Shown: piece after piece, positions 43,537 to 53,484 of the stretch
How positions within the stretch are numbered: the first letter of the stretch is position 1
Layout of the letters: every line of letters begins with the position of its first letter
NCBI GenBank assembly: GCA_016718825.1
Contig: JADKCL010000007.1
Coordinates: 192,858-256,857, forward strand
DNA length: 64,000 bases
Reading direction: 5' to 3'
Origin: Bacteroidota bacterium
Lineage (GTDB): Bacteria; Bacteroidota; Bacteroidia; J057; JADKCL01
Notes under the pieces: model-generated
Database searches by the model: none
Told to the model about the DNA's origin: nothing
The model's input: only the letters and a program-made list of their open reading frames with translations
Program-made: the position numbers and the translations under genes

Positions 43537-44661
43537 TCAATTCGTTGCAGGCTCGTGTTGATACTCCGAATACGTAACAAACGCTTTTCCATCGTAAAGG
43601 GAGAGACCCGTCTCCCTCGTACCCACCCAAATATTTCCAGCCTTATCTTCCAAAATCGACCATATACTGTTGTGGATGAGGCCGTCTTTGGTAGTAAAAC
43701 GCGTGAACGAAGTGCCATCGTAACGGCTAAGTCCAGCACCGGCATCACCACCCAACCAAAGGTTTCCGTTCCTGTCTTCGATGATCCGGGTAACACCACC
43801 GGCCAAGCCATCGCTTTTTGTAAACGTTGTAAATGTTGTCCCATCATATCGGTAGGCTCCACCCCAATTGCCGAACCAAATATTCCCGTTTTTATCCTGC
43901 AAATGCGGCCATCCCCAATGATGCGGCTTGGGCGTTGGACCATCTTGGTATAAATCTTCAAGCTTAAGGTTGGTTACAGTTTTTCCATCGTACCGATACA
44001 CACCATCGTACGTTCGGGCGCCAAACCAAATGTTACCTGATTGGTCTTCAAAGATGCGTTCCGCGTTGTTGTTGGTGCTCAAAAACCCTTCTGCGCCTGC
44101 ATCGACAACAAACAGCGCAAAGGTTTTGCCATCATAAACGAAAACACCATCGATCGTTGCAAACCAGATTTTTCCATCGTTTGCCTGCATCATACTGAAT
44201 ACCCAATGCGTACTGCGATAGTGTTCATTCCTGTTGGGAGGCAGTGTTTGGGGTAAAGGAATCTGGATTTCAGTAAATAGCTTACGGTTGGATGGATCCG
44301 AATTCGAAGGGTCATACCGGCAAAGTCCTGCAAGCGTCCCGATCCATATTTTGCCATCCCGATCTTCCAAAAGCGCGGAAATATCATTGCTGTTCAACCC
44401 ATCGGCCTTCAAGAATCGGACAAACGATTTGCCGTCGTACTTGTACAGGCCATTTTCTGTCGTGCCAAACCAAAGGTTACCGGCCTTGTCTTGCAGGATG
44501 CAATTGACATTGCCATATCGGGGATCACCGATGGTTTTGATCAGCTTGGGATGTTCCTTTTCTTTTGGTGAATCCTTTGCAATGGGTCCGTTGCAGGCAA
44601 GCCCCAAAAGCAGCACCGTCAGGAAAATAAAAACGTGTAGGGGGGAGAAAACCTTTTTCAT
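43537..44661 (-). CDS. Lipoprotein with two-component-regulator-type propeller
   Basis: 374 residues from the ATG at 44661, with a lipoprotein signal ending LLLGLAC; an in-frame ATG at 44688 is also possible. Repeats INCILQDKAGNLWFGTTENG-type, ISALLEDRDGKIWIGTLAGL, ERIFEDQSGNIWFGARTYDG, TRIIEDRNGNLWLGGDAGAG and SILEDKAGNIWVGTRE are the Reg_prop blade motif (xxxxxED.xGNxWxGT). This motif is usually the sensor part of hybrid two-component proteins. Here no kinase follows, so it is a free-standing lipid-anchored propeller. Confidence 0.9.
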   Translation of the reverse strand: MKKVFSPLHVFIFLTVLLLGLACNGPIAKDSPKEKEHPKLIKTIGDPRYGNVNCILQDKAGNLWFGTTENGLYKYDGKSFVRFLKADGLNSNDISALLEDRDGKIWIGTLAGLCRYDPSNSDPSNRKLFTEIQIPLPQTLPPNRNEHYRSTHWVFSMMQANDGKIWFATIDGVFVYDGKTFALFVVDAGAEGFLSTNNNAERIFEDQSGNIWFGARTYDGVYRYDGKTVTNLKLEDLYQDGPTPKPHHWGWPHLQDKNGNIWFGNWGGAYRYDGTTFTTFTKSDGLAGGVTRIIEDRNGNLWLGGDAGAGLSRYDGTSFTRFTTKDGLIHNSIWSILEDKAGNIWVGTRETGLSLYDGKAFVTYSEYQHEPATN

Positions 44662-44893
44662 CGGTGAAATTGTCTTTGCGTTTTTCATCTCATCGCCGGT
44701 TGGGGTGGCGTCCCATGGAGACCGCTCACGATGGTATCCGCGAGGTCCCTTTCCGAAAGCTTCAGCAAGCTACTGACAGAATTCATCCAACATAGGTTAA
44801 TTATCCTTAAAAGGCGTGCAGGGCCGAAGGTTGGTAATAGTGATGCCAAGTTCGTCGCTTTCCTTATCCATAAACCATTTGAACCTCGAGGTC

Positions 44894-45428
44894 CTATTCG
44901 CCCTCATTCAGGTCCATTCCTTCATTGACCAGGATCCAGTCTGCTTTGTTGATTTTGGAGGTGTCAACAATCGTACGCTTATTCCAGAAATGCAAAAACG
45001 GCTCAAGCTTCACTACCCGATGTCCGTCCTCACCCAAAGCCCCGTACCCAATTGTCTGCGCCACGATCGTTGTGGTCGGGTCAGCCTTGTGCCGATAAAG
45101 TACGGTATCATTTGTAATTGTCACAAATCCCACGGAAAAAAGCATGCTCACCATCACGAAAAACGAAATACCGGAGCCTATCATCGTCGCAATGATGATG
45201 GTCGCATTTTTGAATGGTCATTCGCCTGTTTGACGGTTCCTGTTAATGTCAGCAAAATTGCAATCGGCAGGCCAGGCATGATCGTATCGTAAAACGCTCA
45301 CTCACTTCCCAGTCTGCAAACTCGTAGGTGGAAGATTGGCCAAATGTCAAGGCGTAGAATGTTACCAGGATGAATGTGATTGAGAGCCAGAATGTTGCTT
45401 TGAGGAGTATTTTTAGGGTTGTGGACAT
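44894..45428 (-). CDS. Two-TM membrane protein, split by two one-base frameshifts
   Basis: Three frames chain into one protein: STTLKILLKATFWLSITFIL to VSERF from the ATG at 45428, then YDTIMPGLPIAILLTLTGTV to NDHSK, then NATIIIATMIGSGISFFVMV to the stop at 44894. The joins need one added base each, in the A4 run at 45291-45294 and the T5 run at 45207-45211 (plus strand). The composite has about 178 residues and three hydrophobic segments, followed by a soluble tail (VLYRHKADPTTTIVAQTIGY). Function unknown. The chain of hydrophobic segments supports the joins. Confidence 0.6.
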
Positions 45429-45581
45429 TTTGTGTTTTTGTTTAATGGTCTGAAGATTTTCGATGGACGGGCTTTGCAATACCAAAGGTGATACGCATAA
45501 TTGATTTTTCTGTTTCCACCAACCTGTCTGCGGCGCAGGCCCTCCTGCCTTGTGCAATTGTGCTGTGAGGTATGCCTTTTC

Positions 45582-46604
45582 TCATCTATCAGACCCTTCA
45601 AACCAATAATTCATTTCCTTTCTCTTCCATTCAGACAATTTCACTTTGTCTTGCAGGCCGACATATATGGTGTCCGGGTATTTTTCCAGTGCAAGCCAAA
45701 TATATTCAGAGTGATAATCAAGGGTTGAACCTTTTGCTTTGTCAAAGGTCAACTCAATTAATTCCCTGGAAGATTTATCTTTATACTGAACGATAGCTTG
45801 GTATAGCATTCTCAACATTGGGTAATTAAATCCTGTTGGCTTCTTTATTTCCCTCTCATGAATCTTCACAATGTACGGGAAAAAGGAACTATCAGGAAAG
45901 TTCCTGACGGACCAAAGTCCGTAATACTGAATGTCTGCTATGTTTGATTGGAGTCTTTCAATAAAAAATTCCTTGTCATGCTCGTTGCGAAATTTTGACA
46001 AAGCAATCAGCCCACTGCTGTTGTTCTCGACTTCTACAATTTCTCTTACACGGTCGTAGTATCTGATTTCAGGCTTTAGTTTTTCTAAAATGTCCGACTT
46101 TGCTGCAAGCATGATCTTTTTGTCAAAGATAATAATGCTGTCAACGACTGCTCTTTCTTTGTCACTCAACTTGTAGGCATCGAGGTCGATGTATTGTGGT
46201 GTAACAACTTCAAGAAAATAGTCGCCTGCACTCATCCAACTGACTAAACAGCCTTGAAACGTGTTTACGGATGCCGAATCATAAAGATGCTGAATTAATA
46301 TTGGCAACAAATCAACATTTTTCCTATTCGCCAATGCTTGAAAAGAATAACATCGAACCACTGAATTCTCGTGTTCGGTTAATTCCATTAATTCTTCATT
46401 CGTCGCCTTTTCTTTCAATGTTTCGTATCTACGCCATTGGTCTGTCCTCACGCCAGCATAACCGACACCTTCACTTGTGAGCACATTGTACTTCGCAATG
46501 CCTGCGGCCAATTTGCCAATCTCAGGTCTAATGGCCTGTCCGAGGCCAATATTTAAAAGTCCAAGATACAATGTCATCAAGATTGTTGCTATCATTCGTT
46601 TCAT
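45582..46604 (-). CDS. Secreted protein with HEAT-like repeats
   Basis: 340 residues from the ATG at 46604, opening a signal peptide (MKRMIATILMTLYLGLLNIG). The motif RTDQWRRYETLKEKATNEEL, MELTEHENSVVRCYSFQALA begins a HEAT-type helical array that extends to the C-terminus. This N-terminal arrangement is a recurrent hypothetical family in Bacteroidota. Role unknown. Confidence 0.7.
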   Translation of the reverse strand: MKRMIATILMTLYLGLLNIGLGQAIRPEIGKLAAGIAKYNVLTSEGVGYAGVRTDQWRRYETLKEKATNEELMELTEHENSVVRCYSFQALANRKNVDLLPILIQHLYDSASVNTFQGCLVSWMSAGDYFLEVVTPQYIDLDAYKLSDKERAVVDSIIIFDKKIMLAAKSDILEKLKPEIRYYDRVREIVEVENNSSGLIALSKFRNEHDKEFFIERLQSNIADIQYYGLWSVRNFPDSSFFPYIVKIHEREIKKPTGFNYPMLRMLYQAIVQYKDKSSRELIELTFDKAKGSTLDYHSEYIWLALEKYPDTIYVGLQDKVKLSEWKRKEMNYWFEGSDR

Positions 46605-46760
46605 GAAATCATTCTTATCGTTTTGCAGCTTTACGATGTGTGGGTCTTGTGGCATCCATGTTGAACCGGAGAGCCGAACTCTCGGCTAGCACGTAACTCC
46701 CTTCGGAGCACCCAACCCCGCCATTTACAAACGACCTCCCAGCTGTAGTTGCTCGTGTGA

Positions 46761-47641
46761 TCATAAATTTCCCGATTCCCAATTTTTCCAGCTGTTATTG
46801 GATTTTTGCGTTGGCTTCCAATTTGTCGTGTCTCGCGTAACCAAAACGTTTGCAAGTAGTTTGTACGTTTCTTGTTGGCTAGGCGGGTTTGTCTTTTCGT
46901 AGGCGCTTACAAAATGGAATTCGTGAATTGTGATCAGCTTCGGTATGTCCTTGGGAATATGCATGCGTATTTCATCATCTGTCGCACTGATGAGTGCTGG
47001 ATTCGTTTCATGCAAATATCTTACCAAGCCTCCAAATCCAATCAACTTGTTGGGATTCTCATAATCCCGGACTTCGATTCCAAGCTTCTGATAATTTCTA
47101 TAGTTGCTGTCGAACGGGACAAATTTATCTCTGACCTTAACTTCTTTGATGTTCTGCCCGATCAATTCAAATGTTTCCATTTCACCACCCTGATTATTTT
47201 CAATTCTTTCAAATTCAGTCGGGTCAATGAGGATCACGCGGCTTGAATTTGTGATGTGAGCCCCTTTCAGGATAGGTTTCAACCGGATAATCAATACAGT
47301 TCCCGACGTAGTCCAATTCCTATTTCGGCAGAGGTTCCTCGATTTTGATAGCCACTTTTCTCAAAAACGATCACCCATCTTGTCGAGTCGGCGTACAAAT
47401 GAATTCTATTCCCAGCTGTCTCACAATAACCGTGTTCCAGATCAAGGAAAAAGTTGTATTTAATATCTTCTGGTTGTCCCGCTGGAAAATACTTGCTCGG
47501 GGTTCCGTTAAAAGCCAAGTCCAACTCGCCTAAAATTTCTTTCTCGTCAAATGCCATTTCTTTTCCGCCATTAAAGTCGTTCTTCACTATCCCCGAACAG
47601 GAGAGCAAGAAGAATAATGCTATTATTGGTAGTTGTCTCAT
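46761..47641 (-). CDS. Hypothetical lipoprotein, split by two one-base insertions
   Basis: Frame 1 from the ATG at 47641 has a lipoprotein signal (ALFFLLSC) and runs to RWVIVFEKSGYQNRGTSAEI. Frame 2 continues ELDYVGNCIDYPVETYPER. Frame 3 continues HITNSSRVILIDPTEFERIE to the stop at 46761. Dropping one base at the CC (47319-47320) and one at the CCCC run (47261-47264) joins them into one protein of about 292 residues. Two separate short genes with a four-base overlap is the alternative. The continuity of sequence style favours one gene. No function known. Confidence 0.55.
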
Positions 47642-47649
47642 GTGTTCGC

Positions 47650-47732
47650 AGCTAATACCCAGATAGACAAAGCTTTCGTTACCAAGTTCGCAAACATTCC
47701 CGAGACTCGCAAAACTTTCGTCTCCCGAGCCA
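47650..47732 (-). repeat. Cassette-region repeat, copy 7
   Basis: CAAGTTCGCAAACATTCCCG, then AGACTCGCAAAACTTTCG, close to the consensus. It lies 9 bases upstream of the gene starting at 47641 and ends (minus strand) in TATCTGGGTATTAGCTGC. Confidence 0.7.
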
Positions 47733-47830
47733 ACATAGAAGGTTCACGCGGCTTTCGCAGCTCAACGTCAAGTTGCCGTCCATCCTCTTTCGCCGCCAAA
47801 GAATTTATGCCACCACCTATGCCGTCCCAC

Positions 47831-48031
47831 TCACCTCCGAATCACCTTCGCCGCAAATGACGAACCCGTTTCCACTTGTTGAATGTTGAGAAAATAAATT
47901 CCAGAAGGCAAATCCATCTGCACATTTCCATTCAAAACTTCCGCCTTGTGAACCAATTGCCCGAAAGTATTGTAAACGGACAGGTCCAACGGACCTTCAA
48001 CCCCTTCGAATCTGGGACTCCTGTCGATCAT
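47831..48031 (-). pseudogene. Severed T9SS sorting domain
   Basis: 66 codons reading GPLDLSVYNTFGQLVHKAEV, LNGNVQMDLPSGIYFLNIQQ and ending KVIRR. This is nearly the same as the last 60 residues of the esterase at 53485-54738. The cargo part and YPNP motif are absent; upstream the sequence meets the left end of the insertion element at about 48048. Confidence 0.8.
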
Positions 48032-48047
48032 GGCTAAAATTCAGGAT

Positions 48048-49370
48048 GGAGACTGTTGCACAACCTCATGCCAAAATCCTCACTTCCTCCATCAAATATT
48101 CTGAGGTGTTTTTTGCCTTTGGAAAGTCTGTTTATTTTCCAAAGCCGGGCTCGGGAGATGGCTCGGGTATCGATTTTTGCTCGAAAACTTGTTCGTATTC
48201 CGGTTTTAGGGACTAATTCAGCATGTTAGGTTAAGCTCCGTCAATAGCCTCGGTGCCCGTCTCAGGTTGCAACAAATCGTTCTAGAATGTGTTGACCGTT
48301 TGTTCTTTCCAGGCCTCGGTATCGTGCTTTGCCTGTGCCGAACCATCGTTTTGCCCTCCAAACGTTCGCCCGACCACCCATCGAACGGAGCTGATAAGCC
48401 TGTTTTTCTTCTTGTAGTATGTGCTCAACTCATGGTTTCGACTCTTTTTCATTATCCCGTTGTATAACTGCTTGCTTCGCAAGTGCGAATTTGGGTTGGC
48501 CTCCGAGCAATATCCCTTGTCAGCATAAAGCGAAGTCTTGGGGGCTGGTTCAGCTCGCTCGATCAGCAACTCAAGGACTTGACCGTCATGGGTGTTGGCT
48601 GCTGTTGTTTCTACTGCAAGCACGATGCCGTTCATATCAGTAGCGTGGTGCTTTTTATAGCCGTAATATAGCTTGCCGGCCTTTTTGTCCACGCCGCCTC
48701 AACGTCACGCCAGGGCTTTTGACCATCTTCTGAAGCTTGGCCCCGTCTTGTGACCGTTGCCTGGCGCAACCGCCTCATTGTCACCTTCACTTCGTATTGC
48801 GCCTTGCTTTGGCTTCAGCGGGCTCTCTCTGATGGAAGCGTCCACGATCGTCCCGGTACGAACCAACAGCCTTTTTCTTGCAATTGACGGTTCACTTCGT
48901 CCAAAAGCGTATGCCATACTTCCTGGGTGGACAGCATGGTTCCGGAACCGGGACACGATGCTGTGGTCCGGTATGGAATCCTCAAGGGATAGCCCGCAGA
49001 ACCGCGTAAAGGAAATCGAATCATTCACGTGGTCCTCCAATTCCCTGTCACTCAGCCCATACCAAATTCCAAGCAAACTCATTTTGAAAAGCACAAGGCC
49101 AGCGTAGCAAGGATTGCCATCCAAGCGCTTCCCACGCGTGTCAAATTGATCAATGACCTTTTCGATGCTCCCCCAGTCGATCATAGCATTGACGGCATCG
49201 AAAAAGCGTGTATTGATCTTGCGCTTGCTTAAAGCCAATTCTGCGAAGCTCATATTTCCTGTGTTTTTCTTCATGATGATGCCATGAAGTTCAAAATCAG
49301 AACCCTCCCCAGTCAATGTGCGATATCTACAACTGCTTGTGGATTGTGGTCAGTACGGTGCAACAATCTC
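48048..49370 (-). mobile_element. Decayed IS5-family insertion sequence
   Basis: About 1.32 kb. The left end GAGACTGTTGCAC (48049-48061) and right end GTGCAACAATCTC (49358-49370) are inverted repeats with one mismatch. GGAT occurs just outside both ends, offset by one base on the left, and may be the target duplication. The transposase inside is frameshifted at several points, so the element cannot move on its own. Confidence 0.7.
48282..49274 (-). pseudogene. IS5-family transposase, multiply frameshifted
   Basis: MSFAELALSKRKINTRFFDA, CYAGLVLFKMSLLGIWYGLS and FTRFCGLSLEDSIPDHSIVS are the IS5-type N-terminal region. TIVDASIRESP marks the first catalytic Asp, and the tail has HDGQVLELLI, SLYADKGYCS (second Asp) and GRTFG with the final Glu expected near AWKEQ. 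Parts are in different frames: LSTQEVWHTLLDEVNRQLQE at about 48887-48950 lies in a second frame, and the join near 48682-48686 (T5 run) needs another shift. Confidence 0.8.
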
Positions 49371-49498
49371 GGATTACGTGGAGAAGCGATGACAAGCTGC
49401 TTGGCAAGGTATTCCCTGCTCCAAAGCAACAACCTTCCGCAAAGCAAATCCGCCCCCGGTTCAAAAATCACCATTTAAATTCCTGAAAACCGTGACGA

Positions 49499-50182
49499 TT
49501 ATTGGATATGAACGCGGGTATGCATCACGCGTGCTTTGTCGGCGATACGAAGCAGGTAAAGTCCCTTTGCGAATCCGGAGACGGGAAAATTCAAATTGCC
49601 ATGGGTGGGTATTTCGGACGTTGCAACCAATTTTCCGTCAACGCCATACAATTGCATCAACGCACCGGGATACATGGTCATGCCTGTTTGAATATGCAGA
49701 ATGTCCGTTGCAGGATTGGGGTAAATCGCAACATTGGCTTGGACAATTGTCGGTGAAACACCCGTAATCACATCTATGAGGTACGTAAGGGTGTCGATTT
49801 CCAATGGGAAGGCATCATCCCAGATCTTGTATTTTACGGTGGCCGAACCTGTCGTTTGAAATGGATAAAAGTCCAATCTTAAAAAGCCATCCTCCTGTGG
49901 GGCCACAGGCATCATTGTTCCCGAAGGAATTACGCTCGCATAGGAAGACTGATTGTCGATAACAGTCACGGTCCATGAAGGATCGCAGGTATTGCTGATC
50001 AATTCATACTTCAATAGAATGGAATCATTGCCTCGGTTCTGCATAATTGGGAGTTCCAAGACCCCGCCCACAACCAACGTTCCGCTGACAACGGGCCCCG
50101 GGCTGAGGGTATAAGTTTGGGCATTCCCAACCAAAGCAGCGAAAAGCAAGAGGGGGAGTAAAAAGATCGATTTCATTTTCAA
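49499..50182 (-). CDS. Secreted T9SS-sorted protein
   Basis: 227 residues with a signal peptide ending LVGNAQ. The 120-residue middle is a single beta-sandwich-like domain (LELPIMQNRGNDSILLKYEL, LRLDFYPFQTTGSATVKYKI) reminiscent of immunoglobulin-like modules. The C-terminus VAIYPNPATDILHIQTGMTM, then LMQLYGVDGKLV and KGLYLLRIADKARVMHTRVH is a type A sorting domain. Function unknown. It lies downstream of the two-TM protein on the same strand. Confidence 0.8.
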   Translation of the reverse strand: MKMKSIFLLPLLLFAALVGNAQTYTLSPGPVVSGTLVVGGVLELPIMQNRGNDSILLKYELISNTCDPSWTVTVIDNQSSYASVIPSGTMMPVAPQEDGFLRLDFYPFQTTGSATVKYKIWDDAFPLEIDTLTYLIDVITGVSPTIVQANVAIYPNPATDILHIQTGMTMYPGALMQLYGVDGKLVATSEIPTHGNLNFPVSGFAKGLYLLRIADKARVMHTRVHIQ

Positions 50183-50184
50183 TG

Positions 50185-50640
50185 CTATTCAATTTCCTTC
50201 GTTTCATGCACCTCATAACGAGCTTTTGGTTTCCATCGTTTTCCGAAAACCATAAGCTGGATAATCCATAAAAACCAATATGTCGGAAATCTTAAATATG
50301 TATAAAGAACTTCGAAATTGTCAATAATTCCGATTGTTGATTGTACGCGTTTGATTTCGATAAACTGTGAAATCAATGGTAAAATAAATCCGAACAGAAG
50401 TCCACCTACTAGACAGCCTACTTTCTCGCTAATCAGTACTTTGCGGAATTTTACATTGAGGTTTTTTGATTTGACAATTGAACAGAGATCTCTGGCGCCG
50501 CTGAAAACTTGCCGATTGATTTCAAACCAATAGCAAACTAGCCGCTGATGCCTTCCAAAATCCCCGTCACAGATCGCCCCCTCATTCGGTGGTTGTGATA
50601 TCACCGGCCTCTTATTGTGATGTATCACCTTTTCGTCCAT
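50185..50640 (-). CDS. Hypothetical two-TM membrane protein
   Basis: 151 residues with two hydrophobic segments (VGCLVGGLLFGFILPLIS; YWFLWIIQLMVFG) and charged ends. Its start overlaps the end of the propeller gene at 50625 by 16 bases and its stop is three bases before the T9SS gene start, so all three could be one operon. No family recognised. The N-terminal 50 residues have two possible alternative starts. Confidence 0.5.
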   Translation of the reverse strand: MDEKVIHHNKRPVISQPPNEGAICDGDFGRHQRLVCYWFEINRQVFSGARDLCSIVKSKNLNVKFRKVLISEKVGCLVGGLLFGFILPLISQFIEIKRVQSTIGIIDNFEVLYTYLRFPTYWFLWIIQLMVFGKRWKPKARYEVHETKEIE

Positions 50641-53201
50641 GCCTGCGATTTACAAGCCTTGCACATTTCGTTAATGGTATTCGTATTAGTCTCCCATTTC
50701 CTGGTATATAGGTAAATGTTCAGGCTCTTCTGTTCCCATTCACCCCAACCGGAATAGGTGTCGTAGCGCTGTCCTACCACGGGATATCCGTTGCAAAGCT
50801 GGCATACCTCCCAAACCGCTTGTATTTCTTTATAACCACCCGCGTCCAATTGTTCTTCGGTCATGGGTTTCAGTCTGCTCACCAATGCATCGCTGTTACT
50901 TCCCGGATAAAGTTTCTCTCTTTGCGCTACTACGTAAACATTCCGTTCGCAATCAAATCCCAATACGATCAGCGGAGAATTTGCGGGATTGGATGACGAG
51001 AGATTGGTTTTCGGGGCAAACTTTCTCGATAGCCGTTCGCACTCATTTTTCGGAGCGTATGCAAATGCTTCGGCCCTCCACGTTTCAATCGTTTTTGTAT
51101 ATTCCTTACTATCAATACCGAGGTTATAAGGAGAGATCTCTCCCGTAATGATATTAATCGTAAACGCCGAGGCACCCGGATCGTCTATCACCGCATTTGG
51201 TTTGGTATAAACAGGCGATTGATGCACAACGAGCAACAATTGCTTATCCTTCAGGTATACCACATGCGTATAGTTGAACCATCCCGGGAAAATCGTGTTC
51301 GGCGTTACGAACTTTTTGTCGGCCATGTCATAAATGGTAAAGCCGTCATTATAGTAGCTTGAGATCAAATATCGTGATTGAAAAGTCTGTCGATCAATGT
51401 TCCCCGGCGTCTTATATCCTTCAATCACCGGCGCATTTCTTGTTGATCGATCCATAAAGCCTTTATACGGTACATTGCCGTACTGCATGTACCCGATCGA
51501 TTTCCAATCTGCCAAAGGCACAACCTTGATCTGCCCGGGTTCATTCACGTCAAAGGCGAATATTCTTTCGCTGTCCTGAAAAAAAGCTTTGCCTTTCATC
51601 AAACGCGTGTCTTCGGTGCCCGGAGGAAAATAATCCGCTTTGAATTTGGTGATGACGGTTCCTGTTTTTGTATCAACAAATCTTAACTCACGTCTGTCTA
51701 TCCCTTTAGAATAGGTAGAAATCAAAGCCTTATCATCATCCAATACCGCGACAACATTCATATTCTCAAACTGGGAGGTGAGGACGCCATTTGTATAAAA
51801 CAACGATGCTGAAGGTTCAGAAGCCGTAATGCCAATGGTATGACCGGCGGGACTCAATTGTGTTGCAACAATAGCTCCCGGAACAAGTATCTCCGATGCG
51901 AATCCGCCTTTTCCTTTTGTATATTTATCTGCAAAAGTGTAAAGTGCCTTGCCTTCGGGAAACTGCCAAAGTATTGCCGTGGCACCCGAAAAGTATCGGT
52001 CAACCATCAGTACCAGGCCATTGTCTGTTGATCCCGCTAAACCCAAACGAATGTTTGACCCCCACGCGTGGCGAACTGCGGGAACAGGCATGTTTTCAAG
52101 TTTCGCAATTGCGTCATTTCCGATTTTTATCCTGGATTCGTTTTCCTTAACGGCGATCTTCACGTCTTCACCCACAGGTGTATACTTGAATGACAGCATT
52201 TCTTTCGACTTTCCGTCAGCAAGCGAAAAGCCGTTGATATACATGTCTGGTCCGCCTGCAAAATTGTCGGAAAAAGTATAAAACAACTTTTGATCCGCTT
52301 GCAAAAAGGTTTGATAAACGTAGTCCTTTCGCACCGGCAGCTCGTGCTGCCCCGGTGCTGAGAGCGGCAGCAATTCCGGATAGCTGTATTCGGCGAATGA
52401 GACTTGAGCACGAGCTGTGTAAAATGCTTTTCCGTCAGACCTAAAATAAATGCGGCCCCCGGGAACCTCCTGCACTGTTTTTAATGTAGCAGGTTCAACA
52501 AAAAAAGATTTATCGTCGCCTTCAAAAATCAAGTGCTGATTGCCGGGCGACATTAACACCCTGTCCAGTGGATAGAAAACGGGGGAATAGATTACTTCTC
52601 CTGTAGCGGCATTAACCGCAAACATTTTATTTTCAGTATTGGAAGAAAAGAAAAGATTTTGTTCCGGCAGGTATATTCGATGTACAAAATCATACGCGTC
52701 AATGAATTTTGATTCGCCGGAAGTCAGGTTCACACGATATATTTTGCTGCTCGCTCCTATTAAGGCAAAAACTGAATCGCGGGAGAAAAATATATCAGGG
52801 CTGGTTACGGATCCGATGATCTTCCCCACCGATTTTTTTGCCTCCGGTTGTGTCCGCCCCTCAAGTAGCGCACGCTTATTCAGCAATGCCTTTTTCTTGA
52901 CATGATAATCGCTGTACGTGAAAGATTCCCCCACAATCACAACATCGGGCTCCGCACTCATTGCATTGCGCCTGAGTTCATAAGGAAACGGTGATACTTC
53001 TTCAACGACCTCTTTTGTGAAGATGTCCCATTTTTTCAGCGTTAACCTGTCGGAGGTATAAACATATTTGCCATCCGAAGAAAAAGCAACGGATAGATCG
53101 CAGTTGCCGGTATAACCCTTCATGGGATATCCTCTGCAGGGTTCCTGGGCAAAAGCAGCATACGCGACGAAAAGCAGTATAAGGGTGGCAATAACTTTCA
53201 T
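50625..53201 (-). CDS. Large secreted WD40-like propeller protein with C-terminal CxxC pairs
   Basis: 858 residues with a signal peptide ending YAAFAQ. The first blade CDLSVAFSSDGKYVYTSDRL, LKKWDIFTKE is WD40/YVTN-like, and similar strands continue to about residue 760, enough for two propellers. The C-terminus has a separate cysteine-rich part: VWEVCQLCNGYPVVGQRYDT and INEMCKACKSQAW, two CxxC pairs about 60 residues apart that could bind zinc or form disulfides. No sorting domain is present. Function unknown. Confidence 0.75.
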   Translation of the reverse strand: MKVIATLILLFVAYAAFAQEPCRGYPMKGYTGNCDLSVAFSSDGKYVYTSDRLTLKKWDIFTKEVVEEVSPFPYELRRNAMSAEPDVVIVGESFTYSDYHVKKKALLNKRALLEGRTQPEAKKSVGKIIGSVTSPDIFFSRDSVFALIGASSKIYRVNLTSGESKFIDAYDFVHRIYLPEQNLFFSSNTENKMFAVNAATGEVIYSPVFYPLDRVLMSPGNQHLIFEGDDKSFFVEPATLKTVQEVPGGRIYFRSDGKAFYTARAQVSFAEYSYPELLPLSAPGQHELPVRKDYVYQTFLQADQKLFYTFSDNFAGGPDMYINGFSLADGKSKEMLSFKYTPVGEDVKIAVKENESRIKIGNDAIAKLENMPVPAVRHAWGSNIRLGLAGSTDNGLVLMVDRYFSGATAILWQFPEGKALYTFADKYTKGKGGFASEILVPGAIVATQLSPAGHTIGITASEPSASLFYTNGVLTSQFENMNVVAVLDDDKALISTYSKGIDRRELRFVDTKTGTVITKFKADYFPPGTEDTRLMKGKAFFQDSERIFAFDVNEPGQIKVVPLADWKSIGYMQYGNVPYKGFMDRSTRNAPVIEGYKTPGNIDRQTFQSRYLISSYYNDGFTIYDMADKKFVTPNTIFPGWFNYTHVVYLKDKQLLLVVHQSPVYTKPNAVIDDPGASAFTINIITGEISPYNLGIDSKEYTKTIETWRAEAFAYAPKNECERLSRKFAPKTNLSSSNPANSPLIVLGFDCERNVYVVAQREKLYPGSNSDALVSRLKPMTEEQLDAGGYKEIQAVWEVCQLCNGYPVVGQRYDTYSGWGEWEQKSLNIYLYTRKWETNTNTINEMCKACKSQAWTKR

Positions 53202-53484
53202 GGATCAAATTTAAAAAAAGAAAGGATCAACAGGAACTACCCCGGCAACAACAAGGGCAAATTTGATTGCAGCTTTGCCTTCAGCTCCGCATCGGCGTCG
53301 TCAAAGGTGACACGCAGGCATTGATAGCACTATCAGGACTTTGGCGATGAAAATTCAAACGGTGTGAGCCGAACCTCGGACTGCATCTTTGAAAGAGAGC
53401 AAATGGGGGTTGTCATTGCTGTCACAGCAATTTGTGAAGTTGCTTTTTCAAATTTGAAAACCCTTTTGATGCAGCGAAGACCCC
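53202..53484. other. Non-coding spacer
   Basis: 283 bases between two minus-strand genes with no credible open frame, repeat or promoter that I can support. Confidence 0.5.

Noticed and set aside
43338..43961. 207-codon minus-strand frame
   Set aside because: It is a shifted frame of the Reg_prop lipoprotein gene (43537-44661) continuing into repeat copy 6.
46674..46700. Small AGCCGA...TCGGCT hairpin as a terminator or attC-like site
   Set aside because: The stem is only six base pairs, with no T run and no core heptamer.
48227..48240. GTTAGGTTAAGC resembling the end of attC-like site E
   Set aside because: No complementary arm or second heptamer is found within 150 bases, and it lies inside the IS element.
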